NCBI GenBank assembly: GCA_012517325.1
Contig: JAAYVF010000008.1
Span: 62,001-126,000, forward strand
Length of the DNA: 64,000 nt
Origin: Myxococcales bacterium
GTDB taxonomy: Bacteria; Lernaellota; Lernaellaia; Lernaellales; Lernaellaceae
Reading direction: 5' to 3'
Below the pieces are notes generated by a model. It searched no databases, was not told the DNA's origin, and saw only the letters and a list, made by a program, of their open reading frames with translations. Every line of letters starts with the position of its first letter. The first letter of the stretch is position 1. The position numbers and the translations under genes are program-made. Of the stretch, positions 35,995 to 45,681 are shown in pieces.

Positions 35995-36249
35995 TATCGC
36001 CCTAACACGAATCCCACCCCCCACCGTACCTCGGCGGTTTACCATACTTATTTTTCTCGGGTGATCAATAGCTGAACGGATTTGGCACTCAGTGAATCAT
36101 TCGCGTCTTTCGAATAATTGAGTATACAATCCCATCGGTGTTTTTAACAAGTCATTTTTTTAACGAAATAGTTAATTCAGAGAGGCAACAATTCCGGTTT
36201 CAGGTAGCCGCCATCACTCCGGACCGACGGCGGACTGCCGCGCGCGATA

Positions 36250-36606
36250 TCAACGCAACAGATTGATCAGATGCGCCGCCAACCATCCGACGATAAAGAT
36301 GCCGCCGACCAGCAGGCTGTAATCCCGCCAGTCTTTCATTGTGGCTTTTTCACCGTTGGCCGTCCGGCCCGAGAAACGGGTGATATCGAACAGGCGGGCC
36401 AGGATCGTCGCGATCAGCACCAGCCAAAAGACCAGATCAAGCGGATGAAACCAGGGCCATTTGTTGATGACAATCGAAATCGTCAGGAAAAGCAGAACAC
36501 CGGTGCCGAGCAGCATCCAAACCGCACGAAGCAACGCTCCCAGACAACTGCTGGACGACTCTGGCTGAGCGGCGACGGCCGGTTCGACTTCTTTGCTCTT
36601 TTTCAA
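36250..36606 (-). CDS. Small membrane protein, unknown function
   Basis: A protein of about 118 residues with a charged N-terminus and three helices (about 26-46, 54-74 and 94-116). No ATG is available; TTG 36606 is preferred because GGAGG lies five bases upstream, although TTG 36618 is also in frame. I do not recognise the family. It lies about 250 bases upstream of the hybrid kinase gene on the same strand. Confidence 0.6.
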   Translation of the reverse strand: MKKSKEVEPAVAAQPESSSSCLGALLRAVWMLLGTGVLLFLTISIVINKWPWFHPLDLVFWLVLIATILARLFDITRFSGRTANGEKATMKDWRDYSLLVGGIFIVGWLAAHLINLLR

Positions 36607-36967
36607 TTTCGCCTCCAAAAATGTCGCTACGCCGCGCCATTCGGAACAAATGGCATGGCTGTCCCGAACAGCAGGTCGAAAACGGCAAATTTTTGGATGG
36701 CGGCCCGACCACCCGGTTAGGTCCTGCGACGATCATCCGATCGTCACACCCTTGGGAAAATCCTTGCGGATCAAGGAGCGGAAAATCAAACAACGGATGC
36801 AGTATAAGCTTTTGTCGCCGAATGTAAAGATTCCGCCTGGTCGGCCGTATTTTTACGGCTGTAATTGCTCAATATCGGATAACATTTTTCCGGTTGCCAG
36901 GAATTCCCGAATTTTGATAAGTATTCGTTTGGCGCGAAAAAAAACGACTACCTCGGGAGGAACGGCA
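36607..36967. other. 361-base divergent spacer
   Basis: Between the small membrane protein and the lectin-like lipoprotein. A plus-strand open frame runs through it in phase with the lipoprotein but has no ribosome site. I see no gene, repeat or convincing promoter; the right half is AT-rich. Confidence 0.5.
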
Positions 36968-37717
36968 ATGCCCTACCGGAAAATGGCGTTCGGTTCGCTT
37001 TCGCTGCTGGCGGGTCTGGCGGCGCTGCTTTTCGTCTGGTCCTGCGACAACGGTGACGAGGATGACCCGGCCGGTCTGGCCGCCGGCGAATGGGTGCTGG
37101 TGGAAGCCGCGGCCTGGGACGGCGACCGGATCGTGCTGACGCCCGATCAGCCCGACACCGTGGGCGGCGCCTGGTACACGGCCTCGTTCGACCTGGCGCT
37201 CGACTTCGACCTGCGGTTCGACGTCTACCTGGGCGATCACGACGAGGAAGGCGCCGACGGCATCGTCTTTGTGATCGCCACCGAAAGCGTCGCCGCGCAA
37301 ACCGGCGAAGGGCTCGGCTACCAGGGCATCGTGCCCTCCATCGGCATCGAACTGGATACCTACCCCAACGACGGCGCGCACCTGGGAGGCAACCTGGGCG
37401 ACCCGCTCGACGACCACCTCGCCGTCGATGTCGACGGCTCGGCGGATCACCACAACTCGACCCGCCCGCTGGTGACGCTGCCCAACCTCGAGGACGGCAC
37501 GGTGCACGATCTGCGGGTGCGGTGGACGGCGGCGACGGAGCTGTTGGAGGTGTTTCTGGATTCGACCGCGCCGACGATTTCCTACGACGAGGATTTCATC
37601 GACCAGAACCTCGGCGGCGAAACCCTGGTGCGCCTGGGCTTCACCGGCTCGACCGGCGTCTACAGCAACGTGCAGTACATCGTGCCGGTGAAATTCGCCA
37701 GCAACCGCGGCGAGTGA
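36968..37717 (+). CDS. L-type lectin-like lipoprotein
   Basis: A 249-residue lipoprotein. The signal peptide ends in the lipobox VWSC, followed by an acidic linker. The rest resembles a legume-lectin-type beta-sandwich: GGAWYTASFDLALDFDLRFDVYLG, then the characteristic EGADGIVFVIATES, GLGYQGI, SIGIELDTYPN and a C-terminal LVRLGFTGSTG. These segments carry the usual metal- and sugar-binding Asp and Asn residues (AD in GADGI; DTYPN). It is likely anchored on the cell surface or in the periplasm to bind a carbohydrate. The ATG follows GGGAGG. Confidence 0.82.
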   Translation: MPYRKMAFGSLSLLAGLAALLFVWSCDNGDEDDPAGLAAGEWVLVEAAAWDGDRIVLTPDQPDTVGGAWYTASFDLALDFDLRFDVYLGDHDEEGADGIVFVIATESVAAQTGEGLGYQGIVPSIGIELDTYPNDGAHLGGNLGDPLDDHLAVDVDGSADHHNSTRPLVTLPNLEDGTVHDLRVRWTAATELLEVFLDSTAPTISYDEDFIDQNLGGETLVRLGFTGSTGVYSNVQYIVPVKFASNRGE

Positions 37718-37721
37718 TCGC

Positions 37722-37787
37722 TCACCCTGAACGACACTTTTCGTCACCCTGAACGACACTTTTCGTCACCCTGAACGACACTTTTCG
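37722..37787. repeat. Tandem 22-base repeat, three full units
   Basis: TCACCCTGAACGACACTTTTCG starts at 37722, 37744 and 37766, and its first ten bases start again at 37788 where they form the first arm of the REP-like palindrome. The array looks like a partial duplication of the REP arm. Confidence 0.85.
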
Positions 37788-37844
37788 TCACCCTGAACTT
37801 GTTTCAGGGTCTGAAGCCCGGATGCTGAAACAAGTTCGGCATGA
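37788..37844. repeat. REP-like palindrome (CTGAACTTGTTTCAG family)
   Basis: Arms of about 20 bases around GAACTTGTTTCAG and CTGAAACAAGTTC. This is a familiar dispersed intergenic repeat of proteobacterial genomes. Translation through it gives the known spurious peptide AELVSASGLQTLKQVQGD, so a frame there should not be called a gene. Confidence 0.8.
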
Positions 37845-37875
37845 CGGATTGGTCGGCATTTCCCCCTCATCCCTG

Positions 37876-37900
37876 CCCTTCTCCCACGAAGGGAGAAGGG
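37876..37900. repeat. Intergenic hairpin repeat
   Basis: CCCTTCTCCC and GGGAGAAGGG form a perfect 10-bp stem with a 5-base loop. Similar C/T-rich hairpins are dispersed in many genomes. Confidence 0.5.
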
Positions 37901-38039
37901 AAAGCAGTTTCGCCCTTCGCCCTTGCATGGGGTCGGGGGTTCCGGCTTGCGCACAGAAAGACAGTGATCGTTTTTTTTCGCGGTTCGGCCGATGGACCTC
38001 AACGACACCGGCCCGCGAAACGGTCGAAAACGAAGCCGA

Positions 38040-40607
38040 TCACTTGAACCGGAACTCGCCCTCCTTGAAATCGACTTTCACCTGTTGGCCCGTTTTGATT
38101 TCGCCGGCGATGATTTTTTCGGACAACGGCTCCAGCACGTGCTCCTGAATGGCCCGTTTGAGCGGCCGGGCGCCGTAGGCCGGGTCGTAGCCGATCTCGG
38201 CCAGCCGGTCCTTGGCGCGCGCGGACAGATCCAGAACGATCTCGCGCGCCGCCAGCAGTTTTTCGTACCGCGCCAGTTGGATGTCCACGATGCGCCGGAT
38301 GTCGTCCTTGCCCAGCCGGTTGAAGATCAGGATCGCGTCGACCCGGTTGAGGAACTCGGGGCGGAACGTCGCCCGCAACGCCTCGTTGGCCAGCCGTTCG
38401 ATCTCGGCCCGGTCGTCGAGTTCCAGCATGTACTGACTGCCGACGTTCGAGGTCAGGATCAGGATCGTGTTGCGGAAATCGACCGTGCGCCCGTGGCCGT
38501 CGGTCAGGCGGCCGTCGTCGAGCACTTGCAACAAGACGTTGAACACGTCGGTATGCGCTTTTTCGATCTCATCCAGCAGCACCACGCTGTACGGCCGGCG
38601 GCGGACCGCCTCGGTGAGTTGGCCGCCCTCGTCGTAGCCGACGTATCCCGGCGGCGCGCCGATCAGCCGGCTGACGGTGTGCTTTTCCATGTATTCGCTC
38701 ATGTCGAGGCGCACCATGGCGCGCTCGTCGTCGAACAGGAACTCGGCCAGCGAGCGCGCGAGTTCCGTCTTGCCCACGCCCGTCGGGCCGAGAAACAAAA
38801 ACGAGCCGATCGGCCGGTTGGGATCGGCGATGCCGGCCCGCGACAGGCGGATGGCTTTGGCGACGCGCGACACGGCCTCGTCCTGCCCCACCAGTCGCGC
38901 GCGCAGGCGCTCTTCCATCTTGAGCAGCCGCCCGCTTTCCGTTTCGAGCATTTTCGACAGCGGAATGCCGGTCCATTTGGAAATGACGAAGGCGATGTCC
39001 TCGTCGGTCACTTCCTCGCGCACGAAAGCGCCGGCTTGTTGTTCTTGCTTCAGTTCGTTTTGCAACGAAGCCAGCCGTTTGCCCAATTCCGGCAACCGGC
39101 CGTATTCCAGCTCGGCGGCCCGCTGCAGATCGCCGACGCGCCGCGCGTTTTCCATCTCGGTTTTCAGTTGATCGCTCTCCTCGTTGACCTGGCGAATCCG
39201 GCCGACCAGGTCGCGCTGCCGCTGCCACCGCGCCTTCATTTCGTCCGTCTGTTTCTGCAAGGCCTTGATTTCCTCGTCCAGCTCGGCGAGGCGGCTCTTG
39301 TCCTTGTGTTTTTCCATCAACAGCGCCTGCCGCTCGACCTGTAGCCGCACGACCCGGCGCTGGATATCGTCGATCGGCGTGGGCACGCTTTCGATTTCCA
39401 TCTTCAGCCGACTGGCCGCTTCGTCGACCAGGTCGATGGCCTTGTCGGGCAGAAAGCGGTCGGCGATGTAGCGCGCCGATAGCCGCGCCGCCGCCACCAG
39501 CGCCGCGTCCTGGATGCGGATGCCGTGATGCACCTCGTACTTTTCCTTGATGCCGCGCAGGATGGCGATGGTGTCCTCGACCGACGGCTCGCCGATAAAA
39601 ACGGGCTGGAAGCGGCGTTCGAGCGCTTTATCCTTTTCGATGTGCTTGCGGTATTCGTCCAGCGTGGTGGCGCCGATGCAGTGCAGTTGGCCGCGCGCCA
39701 GGGCGGGCTTGAGCATGTTGGCCGCGTCCTGCGCGCCCTCGGCCGCGCCGGCCCCAACGACCGTATGCAGTTCGTCGATAAACAAGATGACCCGTCCCTG
39801 GGCGGCGGCGATTTCCTTCAGCACGGCCTTGAGCCGGTCTTCGAATTCGCCGCGGTATTTGGCGCCGGCCACCAGCGCGCCGAGATCCAGCGCCAGGGCG
39901 CGCTTGTCCTTCAGGCTCTCGGGCACGTCGCCGGCGACGATCCGTTGGGCGATACCTTCGACAATGGCCGTCTTGCCGACGCCGGGTTCGCCGATCAGCA
40001 CCGGGTTGTTTTTCGTCCGGCGCGACAGCACCTGGATGGCGCGGCGGATTTCCTCGTCGCGGCCGATCACCGGATCGAGCTTGCCCTGGCGGGCCAGTTC
40101 GGTCAGGTCCTGACAATATTTTTCAAGCGCCTGGAACTTCGCCTCCGGGTCGGAATCGGTGACGCGGTGCGAGCCGCGCACTTCCATCAGGGCCTTGAGC
40201 AGGTCGTCGGTGCGGATGCCGTGCTTGCGAAAAGCGGCCTGCAGCGATTTGCCCGCGCCGCCCGCGACGGCCAGCAGCAGGTGCTCGGCCGAAAGGTAGT
40301 CGTCCTTCATCTGGTCGGCGATTTTCTGCGCGGCGTCGAACAGCACGCTGAATTCGTGGCCGGCATGGACCTCGGCCCCGTGCGCCTTGGGCAGGCGATC
40401 GATCACCTCGCGCACATCGGCCTTCAACGCGTCGGGCGAAGTGCCGAGTTTTTCCAGAATCGGCCTGATCAGGCCTTCTTCCTGATCGAGCAGCACGGCA
40501 AATAGGTGCGCCGCCAGGATTTCCGGGTTGCCGTTTTCACGGGCGAGGCTTTCCGCCCCGGCCACGGCCTCGCGCAGTTTGACGGTCATTTTTTCGAAAG
40601 AAATCAT
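38040..40607 (-). CDS. clpB: ClpB disaggregase
   Basis: An 855-residue AAA+ chaperone that dissolves protein aggregates with DnaK. Order: Clp N domain (1-145), first AAA+ domain with GEPGVGKT and FIDELHT, coiled-coil middle domain (about 400-525), second AAA+ domain with GPTGVGKT and LLDEIEKA, and C-terminal small domain. The start [15 protein letters not shown] fits the family, though the ribosome site is weak. A promoter candidate lies in the 3' end of the upstream gene. Hsp20 is divergently encoded 1 kb away. Confidence 0.98.
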   Translation of the reverse strand: MISFEKMTVKLREAVAGAESLARENGNPEILAAHLFAVLLDQEEGLIRPILEKLGTSPDALKADVREVIDRLPKAHGAEVHAGHEFSVLFDAAQKIADQMKDDYLSAEHLLLAVAGGAGKSLQAAFRKHGIRTDDLLKALMEVRGSHRVTDSDPEAKFQALEKYCQDLTELARQGKLDPVIGRDEEIRRAIQVLSRRTKNNPVLIGEPGVGKTAIVEGIAQRIVAGDVPESLKDKRALALDLGALVAGAKYRGEFEDRLKAVLKEIAAAQGRVILFIDELHTVVGAGAAEGAQDAANMLKPALARGQLHCIGATTLDEYRKHIEKDKALERRFQPVFIGEPSVEDTIAILRGIKEKYEVHHGIRIQDAALVAAARLSARYIADRFLPDKAIDLVDEAASRLKMEIESVPTPIDDIQRRVVRLQVERQALLMEKHKDKSRLAELDEEIKALQKQTDEMKARWQRQRDLVGRIRQVNEESDQLKTEMENARRVGDLQRAAELEYGRLPELGKRLASLQNELKQEQQAGAFVREEVTDEDIAFVISKWTGIPLSKMLETESGRLLKMEERLRARLVGQDEAVSRVAKAIRLSRAGIADPNRPIGSFLFLGPTGVGKTELARSLAEFLFDDERAMVRLDMSEYMEKHTVSRLIGAPPGYVGYDEGGQLTEAVRRRPYSVVLLDEIEKAHTDVFNVLLQVLDDGRLTDGHGRTVDFRNTILILTSNVGSQYMLELDDRAEIERLANEALRATFRPEFLNRVDAILIFNRLGKDDIRRIVDIQLARYEKLLAAREIVLDLSARAKDRLAEIGYDPAYGARPLKRAIQEHVLEPLSEKIIAGEIKTGQQVKVDFKEGEFRFK

Positions 40608-40686
40608 TGTCTTTCATTTCCTTACGTCACTGGTCTGCCCCGGCCGGACATCGCAGGCCGAGGAATCGCCACTTTATTTCGCATGA

Positions 40687-40715
40687 AAAATAAGGCTGCC
40701 AGGGCGCAATATCAA
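40687..40715 (-). promoter_or_regulatory. Promoter candidate for clpB
   Basis: Minus strand TTGATA, 17 bases, TATTTT. It overlaps the stop of the upstream gene; TSS near 40680 gives a leader of about 75 bases. The CTTGATA element also resembles a heat-shock -35, but no CCCCAT -10 is seen. Confidence 0.4.
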
Positions 40716-41386
40716 GATTCCGGCTTTTTTAAATTGACCTGCGGAATCTCCATCAACCGATCCATTATTTTGTTGAGATGGTCGCGGATGGTTCGGGACT
40801 CCTGCCAGATTTCGCCGAGGGAATCCTCCTCGATGAAGGACTCTTTCTCGACCTTTTGCGCCAGGTTTTCCGCCGCCTGCACCAGCAATTTCCAATTTTT
40901 CTGAAATTCGGTCAGCGGTTTACGCCCGCCACCCGGGCGGCGCCGGCCTTTTCCTTTAACCACTTGCCGCAACCGGCGCACCGAAAAGGATTGATCCACC
41001 GCCTGACACCCGATACGCGATCGTTCCTCGGTATCGGCGACCTGATAAAGCACCGAATGGTGCGAGGGTGGCAACTCCTTGGCCTTTTCGAGCGGCAAGA
41101 AACGGAAGTTCACCGCGACATGAAGAAATCGGCGCAAGGCCGATTCGGAGAACGGCAGATCGGAACGCTCGCAAAGTCGGCGAAAGGACATGTTTTTCAG
41201 TGGATTTTGGGAGGAAATCTGCTCGAGGTCGTCCTGAAAAAAATGGTGAATGAGGTAGTCGCCGATTTCTTTGGCCCGCAAGGTCAGTTCGGATTCCATC
41301 AATTCTTTTTGGCCGTGCAGAAAACGAATCGCTTCATCGATTTGCCGATCCTCATGGAGAATCACGGCCTTTTTTTCGGAATCCAT
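40712..41386 (-). CDS. Putative DNA-binding protein, unknown family
   Basis: A 224-residue soluble protein. The start MDSEKKAVILHEDRQ follows GGGAGGAAAAACG. The middle has a segment resembling the helix-turn-helix end of ParB-like proteins (AVDQSFSVRRLRQVVKGKGRRRPGGGRKP), followed by a basic linker and a predicted helical C-terminus. No catalytic motif is visible. It sits between clpB and hsp20, with a promoter that faces away from hsp20, so a regulatory role in the stress genes is possible but not shown. Confidence 0.6.
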   Translation of the reverse strand: MDSEKKAVILHEDRQIDEAIRFLHGQKELMESELTLRAKEIGDYLIHHFFQDDLEQISSQNPLKNMSFRRLCERSDLPFSESALRRFLHVAVNFRFLPLEKAKELPPSHHSVLYQVADTEERSRIGCQAVDQSFSVRRLRQVVKGKGRRRPGGGRKPLTEFQKNWKLLVQAAENLAQKVEKESFIEEDSLGEIWQESRTIRDHLNKIMDRLMEIPQVNLKKPES

Positions 41387-41418
41387 CGTTTTTCCTCCCG
41401 ACTTTACCAACGTCATCA

Positions 41419-41447
41419 AACTTAGTCTTTTTTATTTTTTTTGTCAA
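41419..41447 (-). promoter_or_regulatory. Promoter candidate for the putative DNA-binding protein
   Basis: Minus strand TTGACA, 17-base A-rich spacer, TAAGTT. It is back to back with the plus-strand promoter candidate at 41455, the two -35 boxes being 7 bases apart. Confidence 0.4.
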
Positions 41448-41454
41448 TTAGGCA

Positions 41455-41482
41455 TTGACAGCCAAAAGAAGCGATTTATTTT
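41455..41482 (+). promoter_or_regulatory. Promoter candidate for hsp20
   Basis: TTGACA, 16-base spacer, TATTTT. The leader of about 110 bases contains the hairpin AAGCCC-GAC-GGGCTT (41529-41543), which could affect initiation. No CIRCE operator is present. Confidence 0.4.
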
Positions 41483-41600
41483 TTAGCCGTAAATAAGAGG
41501 CGCCGCCAAGAGGCCGAACAGGGAAAAAAGCCCGACGGGCTTCGCGGCGATGAAAAAAATAAATACAAACGTCAACTTGGAAATAAGAGGAGGAACGACC

Positions 41601-42047
41601 ATGGCAATCATCAGATGGAATCCGACCCGGGAAATCGACACTTTTCAGCGTGAAATGGGCCGCTTGTTCAACGATTTCTGGGGCACCCGCTCCCTCAACG
41701 ACGACAACCTGATCGGTCAATGGAGCCCGGCGGTCGACATCTTCGAGGACACGGAAAACTACCTGGTTTCCGTCGCCCTCCCCGGTCTGAGCCAGAAGGA
41801 GATCAAGGTCAACATCGAGAACAACATGCTGACCATCAGCGGCGAGCGGAAGCTCGACAAGGAAGACAAGCGCGAAAATTACGCGCGGATCGAACAGTTC
41901 TACGGCACCTTCACCCGTTCGTTCTCGCTGCCCAACACCATCGCCGCCGACAAGGTCGAGGCGCACATGGAAAACGGCATCCTGAAGGTGACGCTGCCCA
42001 AACGCGAGGAGACCAAACCGAAGCAAATCGAAGTGAAAGTCCACTAA
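41601..42047 (+). CDS. Hsp20 family small heat-shock protein
   Basis: A 148-residue alpha-crystallin-type holdase. The alpha-crystallin domain (about 42-138) begins SPAVDIFEDTENYLVSVALPGL and ends NGILKVTLPK, the family signature; the C-terminal tail KQIEVKVH carries the IxV anchor motif for oligomer assembly. An AGAGGAGGAA site precedes the ATG. It ends at a strong terminator. Confidence 0.97.
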   Translation: MAIIRWNPTREIDTFQREMGRLFNDFWGTRSLNDDNLIGQWSPAVDIFEDTENYLVSVALPGLSQKEIKVNIENNMLTISGERKLDKEDKRENYARIEQFYGTFTRSFSLPNTIAADKVEAHMENGILKVTLPKREETKPKQIEVKVH

Positions 42048-42074
42048 TCAAGACCGACGACGAATGCAAACGAA

Positions 42075-42105
42075 AAGCGAGGGGCTGGAGCTCCTCGCTT
42101 TTTTT
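42075..42105 (+). terminator. Rho-independent terminator of hsp20
   Basis: AGCGAGG pairs with CCTCGCT and is followed by seven T, 28 bases past the hsp20 stop. Confidence 0.9.
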
Positions 42106-42273
42106 AACTCCCCGCCGGTTTTTCAGCGGTTTACCACCGCGCGATAGAGCGCCCAAGCCGCTTGGTATTTATCGTGTATTTTCTTGATTTCCACGAATGA
42201 CTGGCATAGATTTCGCTCTCGCAACCAAACTTTTGCACAAATATACGAACCGGCAACCTAGAGCAAACCGACC

Positions 42274-43704
42274 ATGGCGAGAATCGCTTTTTGCCAGGAA
42301 TTTCTTTATTCCTACATGAGTTTCACTGCTCTGTCGGCGGCTCTCAAACAGGCCGGGCATCAGGTTGAATTGTTTTGTTTTTCCGGTTTGTCCGATCGAC
42401 CGATTCTGGATGATTTGATCCGGTTTAAGCCGGATCTGGTCGGCTTTTCCGTACTTACTCCCAGTCGCGATTGGTCCTTGGCGACGGCAAAACGGATCAA
42501 GAGTCGGCTGGATACCCTCGTCATTTTCGGCAATCTTGAAGCAATTTTTCACCCGGAGGTGATTGAAAATTCCGCGGTGGACATCGTCTGCCGCTGGGAA
42601 GGCGAGGCGCCGCTGCTGGAATTGGCCCGGCGACTGGACCGGCGACTTTCGTATGACGATATTCCCGGATTGTGGGTTAAAACATCGGTCGGCATCGCAC
42701 GCAACGACCACCCCGGCATCCTGACGGACCTCGATGCCGCTCCGTTTCAAGACCTCGCCTTGTACGACAAATATTCCTATTTCCGCCACAGCCGGGTTCT
42801 GCCAATTCTCTGCGGTCGCGGTTGTCCGTTCAACTGCCGTTATTGTTTCAATCCTCTGTTGCGGGAATATTACGGCGGTCGCCGCTATTTGCGAAAACGC
42901 CGTGCGGAGCGGGTCATCGAGGAATTGCGGCGGCATGAGGCCGACCGTTTTTTCAAACACGTGTTGATCGTCGATGAAACGATGTGGAACGACAACGACT
43001 GGTTGCGCGAGTTTTTGCTTCTTTATCGTCGGTACGTTCACAAACCGATCATCGCCAACTATCGCTTCGGCGCCTTGCGGGACGAGGATTTTTTACTGAT
43101 GAAGCAAGCCGGCGTGGAAGCCTTGATTGTCGCGTCGGAAACCGGAGACGAGGAGCAGCGTCGGACGCTTTTAGGAAAAAACGTCGCCAACGAGGAAATC
43201 ATTCGTGTTTGCCGGCGACTGCGCGAAGTCGGCATCGCCGTCGGGTGCAGTGTTTTTTTCGGCTTACCGGGCGATAGGGTGAACGATCATCTGCGGCGGT
43301 TGGCCTTTTTCCGAAAGTTGAACCCGACCTATCTCTGGAGCACCTTTTTTCAACCCTATCCCGGTTTGGCCCTGACCGCGGACCCCGTCGTGCAGGCCGC
43401 CTTGCCGGCGAACGTGGAATTCCATCCGACCTATCACCACGACATCGTGCTGGACGTTCCGGAAAAAGAACGGCTGGCGCGGTTGAAAAAAATCTATTTT
43501 CTTTGCGTTAAATTCCCCCGCCTTTCGTCGTGGTTCATGCGGTTGACGAAATGGGATATCCCGTTGTTGTTCAGTGGTCTTTTCTTTCTTCATTTTGCCT
43601 ACTACGCCAAGGTTTTCGAACGTTTGTCCTTTCGCCAATACCTGGCTCACGTGCGCTTGCTGGCGCTCAAACCGCTCTGGAAATATATCCTTGCCAAAAA
43701 TTAA
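42274..43704 (+). CDS. B12-binding-domain radical SAM protein 1
   Basis: A 476-residue radical SAM enzyme. Residues 1-125 resemble a cobalamin-binding domain (SFTALSAALKQAGHQVELF; LVGFSVLTPS). The [4Fe-4S] cluster motif is CPFNCRYC (CxxxCxxC). The C-terminal 120 residues have hydrophobic segments (LLFSGLFFLHFAYYAKVF) that may associate with membrane. Relatives in this class methylate or rearrange lipids, hopanoids, sugars or antibiotics; the reaction here is unknown. A second member follows 265 bases downstream. Confidence 0.85.
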   Translation: MARIAFCQEFLYSYMSFTALSAALKQAGHQVELFCFSGLSDRPILDDLIRFKPDLVGFSVLTPSRDWSLATAKRIKSRLDTLVIFGNLEAIFHPEVIENSAVDIVCRWEGEAPLLELARRLDRRLSYDDIPGLWVKTSVGIARNDHPGILTDLDAAPFQDLALYDKYSYFRHSRVLPILCGRGCPFNCRYCFNPLLREYYGGRRYLRKRRAERVIEELRRHEADRFFKHVLIVDETMWNDNDWLREFLLLYRRYVHKPIIANYRFGALRDEDFLLMKQAGVEALIVASETGDEEQRRTLLGKNVANEEIIRVCRRLREVGIAVGCSVFFGLPGDRVNDHLRRLAFFRKLNPTYLWSTFFQPYPGLALTADPVVQAALPANVEFHPTYHHDIVLDVPEKERLARLKKIYFLCVKFPRLSSWFMRLTKWDIPLLFSGLFFLHFAYYAKVFERLSFRQYLAHVRLLALKPLWKYILAKN

Positions 43705-43969
43705 GGACGCGCACTGTTCAACCGCTATTTTTTTGGCCATTATTGGTCAGATTTTGTTCGATTGATTGACAGGGAACAACCGTGATGATAAAAAGAACTT
43801 TAAAGAAAATGGCGACAAAACCGCGCCAAGTTTTCTAATCGATCTTTCTCACGAACGGCAACTCAAGCACTGGCGATAACCGATCGAGATCGAGAATTTG
43901 AACAACATGGTATTAACAACGGATAAATGTTGCCTGGATGGGCAAATTCACGGAGACTAGAGATAACAA

Positions 43970-45481
43970 ATGAAGCAACGCGTTTGTTTCGTTAATGCTC
44001 CCTATGACGGACCGATTGCCGGCATTTGGAACGATGTTTTCCCTCCCCTGACCATTCTGTCCTTGGCCGCGTATGTCCGTCGCGAACGCCCCGCGATCGA
44101 TGTTTCGATTATCGACGGCCTGCGGATCGGACCGAGCAAAGCCATGGTCGAGGCGTTGGCCAGTCCCGCTCGGATTTTTGCGGTCACGTACGTGAGTTTC
44201 AATGCCAGCACGGCTTACCGCTTCATCAATTCGTTGAAAAAAGCGCGGCCCGAGGTGATTGTCATCGCCGGCGGAACCCACGTCACCAGCCTTGAAAACG
44301 ATGCGTTTGAAAAAAGCGCGGTCGATTGGGCGGCCCACGGCGAAGCCGAGGAAACCCTCGTTGAACTGCTGGACCTGTTGGACGGTGGCGGCGATCCAGC
44401 GAAAATTCTCGGGCTGCTGTACCGCGAGGACGGCCGGGTGGCGCGGACACCCAATCGCCCCTTGATGGAAGACATCAATACTCTTCCTTTCCCCGCGCGC
44501 GACATGGTCAACCTCCGCGACTATTCGGGGATCTACGTCGCCCACCACAAACACAACCAACACATCCTTTCGGGTAGAGGGTGCGTCAACAATTGCTGGT
44601 TTTGCGCGCGAACGGTGTGGAAACGGCAAAAGCCCTGGCAACGACTGCGACGTCCCGACAACATCGTCGCCGAATTGCGGGAAATGCGCGATCGCTACGG
44701 CGTGCGCGAGTATTTCGACATGGGCGACGAGTTCAACAGCTCCGAGAAGTGGGCCACCGAAACCGCCACCGCGATCGCCGACGCGAATTTGGGCTTGGAT
44801 TGGCAAACGTTTTCCCGCTCGACGCCGGTTACCGACGAAATGGCGGCCGCGATGAAGGCTTCCGGATGTTGGTTGGTTCACCTCGGCATCGAATCCGGCA
44901 ACCAGGCCACGCTCAACGGCATCGGAAAAAACATCACTCTGGAGCAGGCCCGGCAAGCCGCCGCCATCTACCAGCGTCACGGCATTAAGGTGGTTGGCTT
45001 GTTCATGTTGTTCAACGCTTGGGAACAGGATGGCCAATTCATGTACGAAGGCGTCAAGGAATCCGAGCAAACGCTCGCCTTTGCCCGTTCGATGCTTAAG
45101 GAAAAGCTGGTCGACTCGATCACCTGCTCGCCGGCCATGCCGTATCCCGGTGGATTGCTATTCGATGCCGCCATGCGCCACTCGATCATTCCGAAAGAAA
45201 AGTTCGACGATTGGGGCATCTGGGATCACGCCTGGAATTCAGTGATGACCCTTCCCGGCATTACCATGGCGGGAAAGTGGCGCGTGAAACTGAAAGGCAT
45301 CTGGATTCAATCGTGGTCGTTGATTTTTTCTCGACACCTGAATTTCTCGCATGCCATTTGGGGTCGCGGCTTGGGGATGTTCAAAATGGTATTCGGCTCG
45401 ATGGTGGATGGTTTTCTGAAAATCACCGGAAAAAAGCCGTCCCGACATTTCGGCCGCTATTTGGCCAGCTTCGAGGATTAA
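43970..45481 (+). CDS. B12-binding-domain radical SAM protein 2
   Basis: A 503-residue paralogous radical SAM protein. N-terminal cobalamin-binding-like domain (PPLTILSLAAYVRRERP; VIVIAGGTHVTSLE), then the cluster motif CVNNCWFC, and DMGDEFNSSEKWA and LGIESGNQATLNGIGK of the radical SAM barrel. The C-terminus again has a hydrophobic stretch (LIFSRHLNFSHAIWGRGLG). The start follows a GGAG site (CACGGAGACTAG). Tandem radical SAM/B12 genes often belong to a biosynthetic pathway for a lipid or natural product. Confidence 0.85.
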   Translation: MKQRVCFVNAPYDGPIAGIWNDVFPPLTILSLAAYVRRERPAIDVSIIDGLRIGPSKAMVEALASPARIFAVTYVSFNASTAYRFINSLKKARPEVIVIAGGTHVTSLENDAFEKSAVDWAAHGEAEETLVELLDLLDGGGDPAKILGLLYREDGRVARTPNRPLMEDINTLPFPARDMVNLRDYSGIYVAHHKHNQHILSGRGCVNNCWFCARTVWKRQKPWQRLRRPDNIVAELREMRDRYGVREYFDMGDEFNSSEKWATETATAIADANLGLDWQTFSRSTPVTDEMAAAMKASGCWLVHLGIESGNQATLNGIGKNITLEQARQAAAIYQRHGIKVVGLFMLFNAWEQDGQFMYEGVKESEQTLAFARSMLKEKLVDSITCSPAMPYPGGLLFDAAMRHSIIPKEKFDDWGIWDHAWNSVMTLPGITMAGKWRVKLKGIWIQSWSLIFSRHLNFSHAIWGRGLGMFKMVFGSMVDGFLKITGKKPSRHFGRYLASFED

Positions 45482-45602
45482 CTACTGCCGCCGGGCGATA
45501 AAAAACAAGAAACCACATCCAAGTCAACCTTGCCCGAAGCCCGGCGGATGATCGGAGTTCCCTCTGATTACTTTCCCCGACCACGCTTCTTCAAGGGATT
45601 AA

Positions 45603-45631
45603 TTGACAAATCCGCGCGGTAATTGTAGATT
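45603..45631 (+). promoter_or_regulatory. Promoter candidate for the membrane propeller protein
   Basis: TTGACA, 17-base spacer, TAGATT. It would give a leader of about 45 bases to the ATG at 45682 and shows that this gene is transcribed separately from the radical SAM pair. Confidence 0.5.
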
Positions 45632-45681
45632 TCACTCCTCTTGGCGATGGGTCGAAAAATGATTCCCTAACCCGAGGCACG

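Larger units (their letters stand above)
37718..38039. other. 322-base repeat-rich convergent spacer
   Basis: Between the lectin-like gene and clpB, whose 3' ends face each other. It holds a 22-base tandem repeat, a REP-like palindrome and a further 10-bp hairpin, entered separately. No gene and no T-tailed terminator were found; the repeats may act as bidirectional transcription barriers. Confidence 0.65.

Noticed and set aside
37722-37844. Possible CRISPR array at the 22-base repeats
   Set aside because: Units are directly adjacent with no spacers, no leader and no cas genes nearby.
37766-38008. Minus-strand 80-codon open frame
   Set aside because: It translates a REP-like palindrome (AELVSASGLQTLKQVQGD), a known false peptide.
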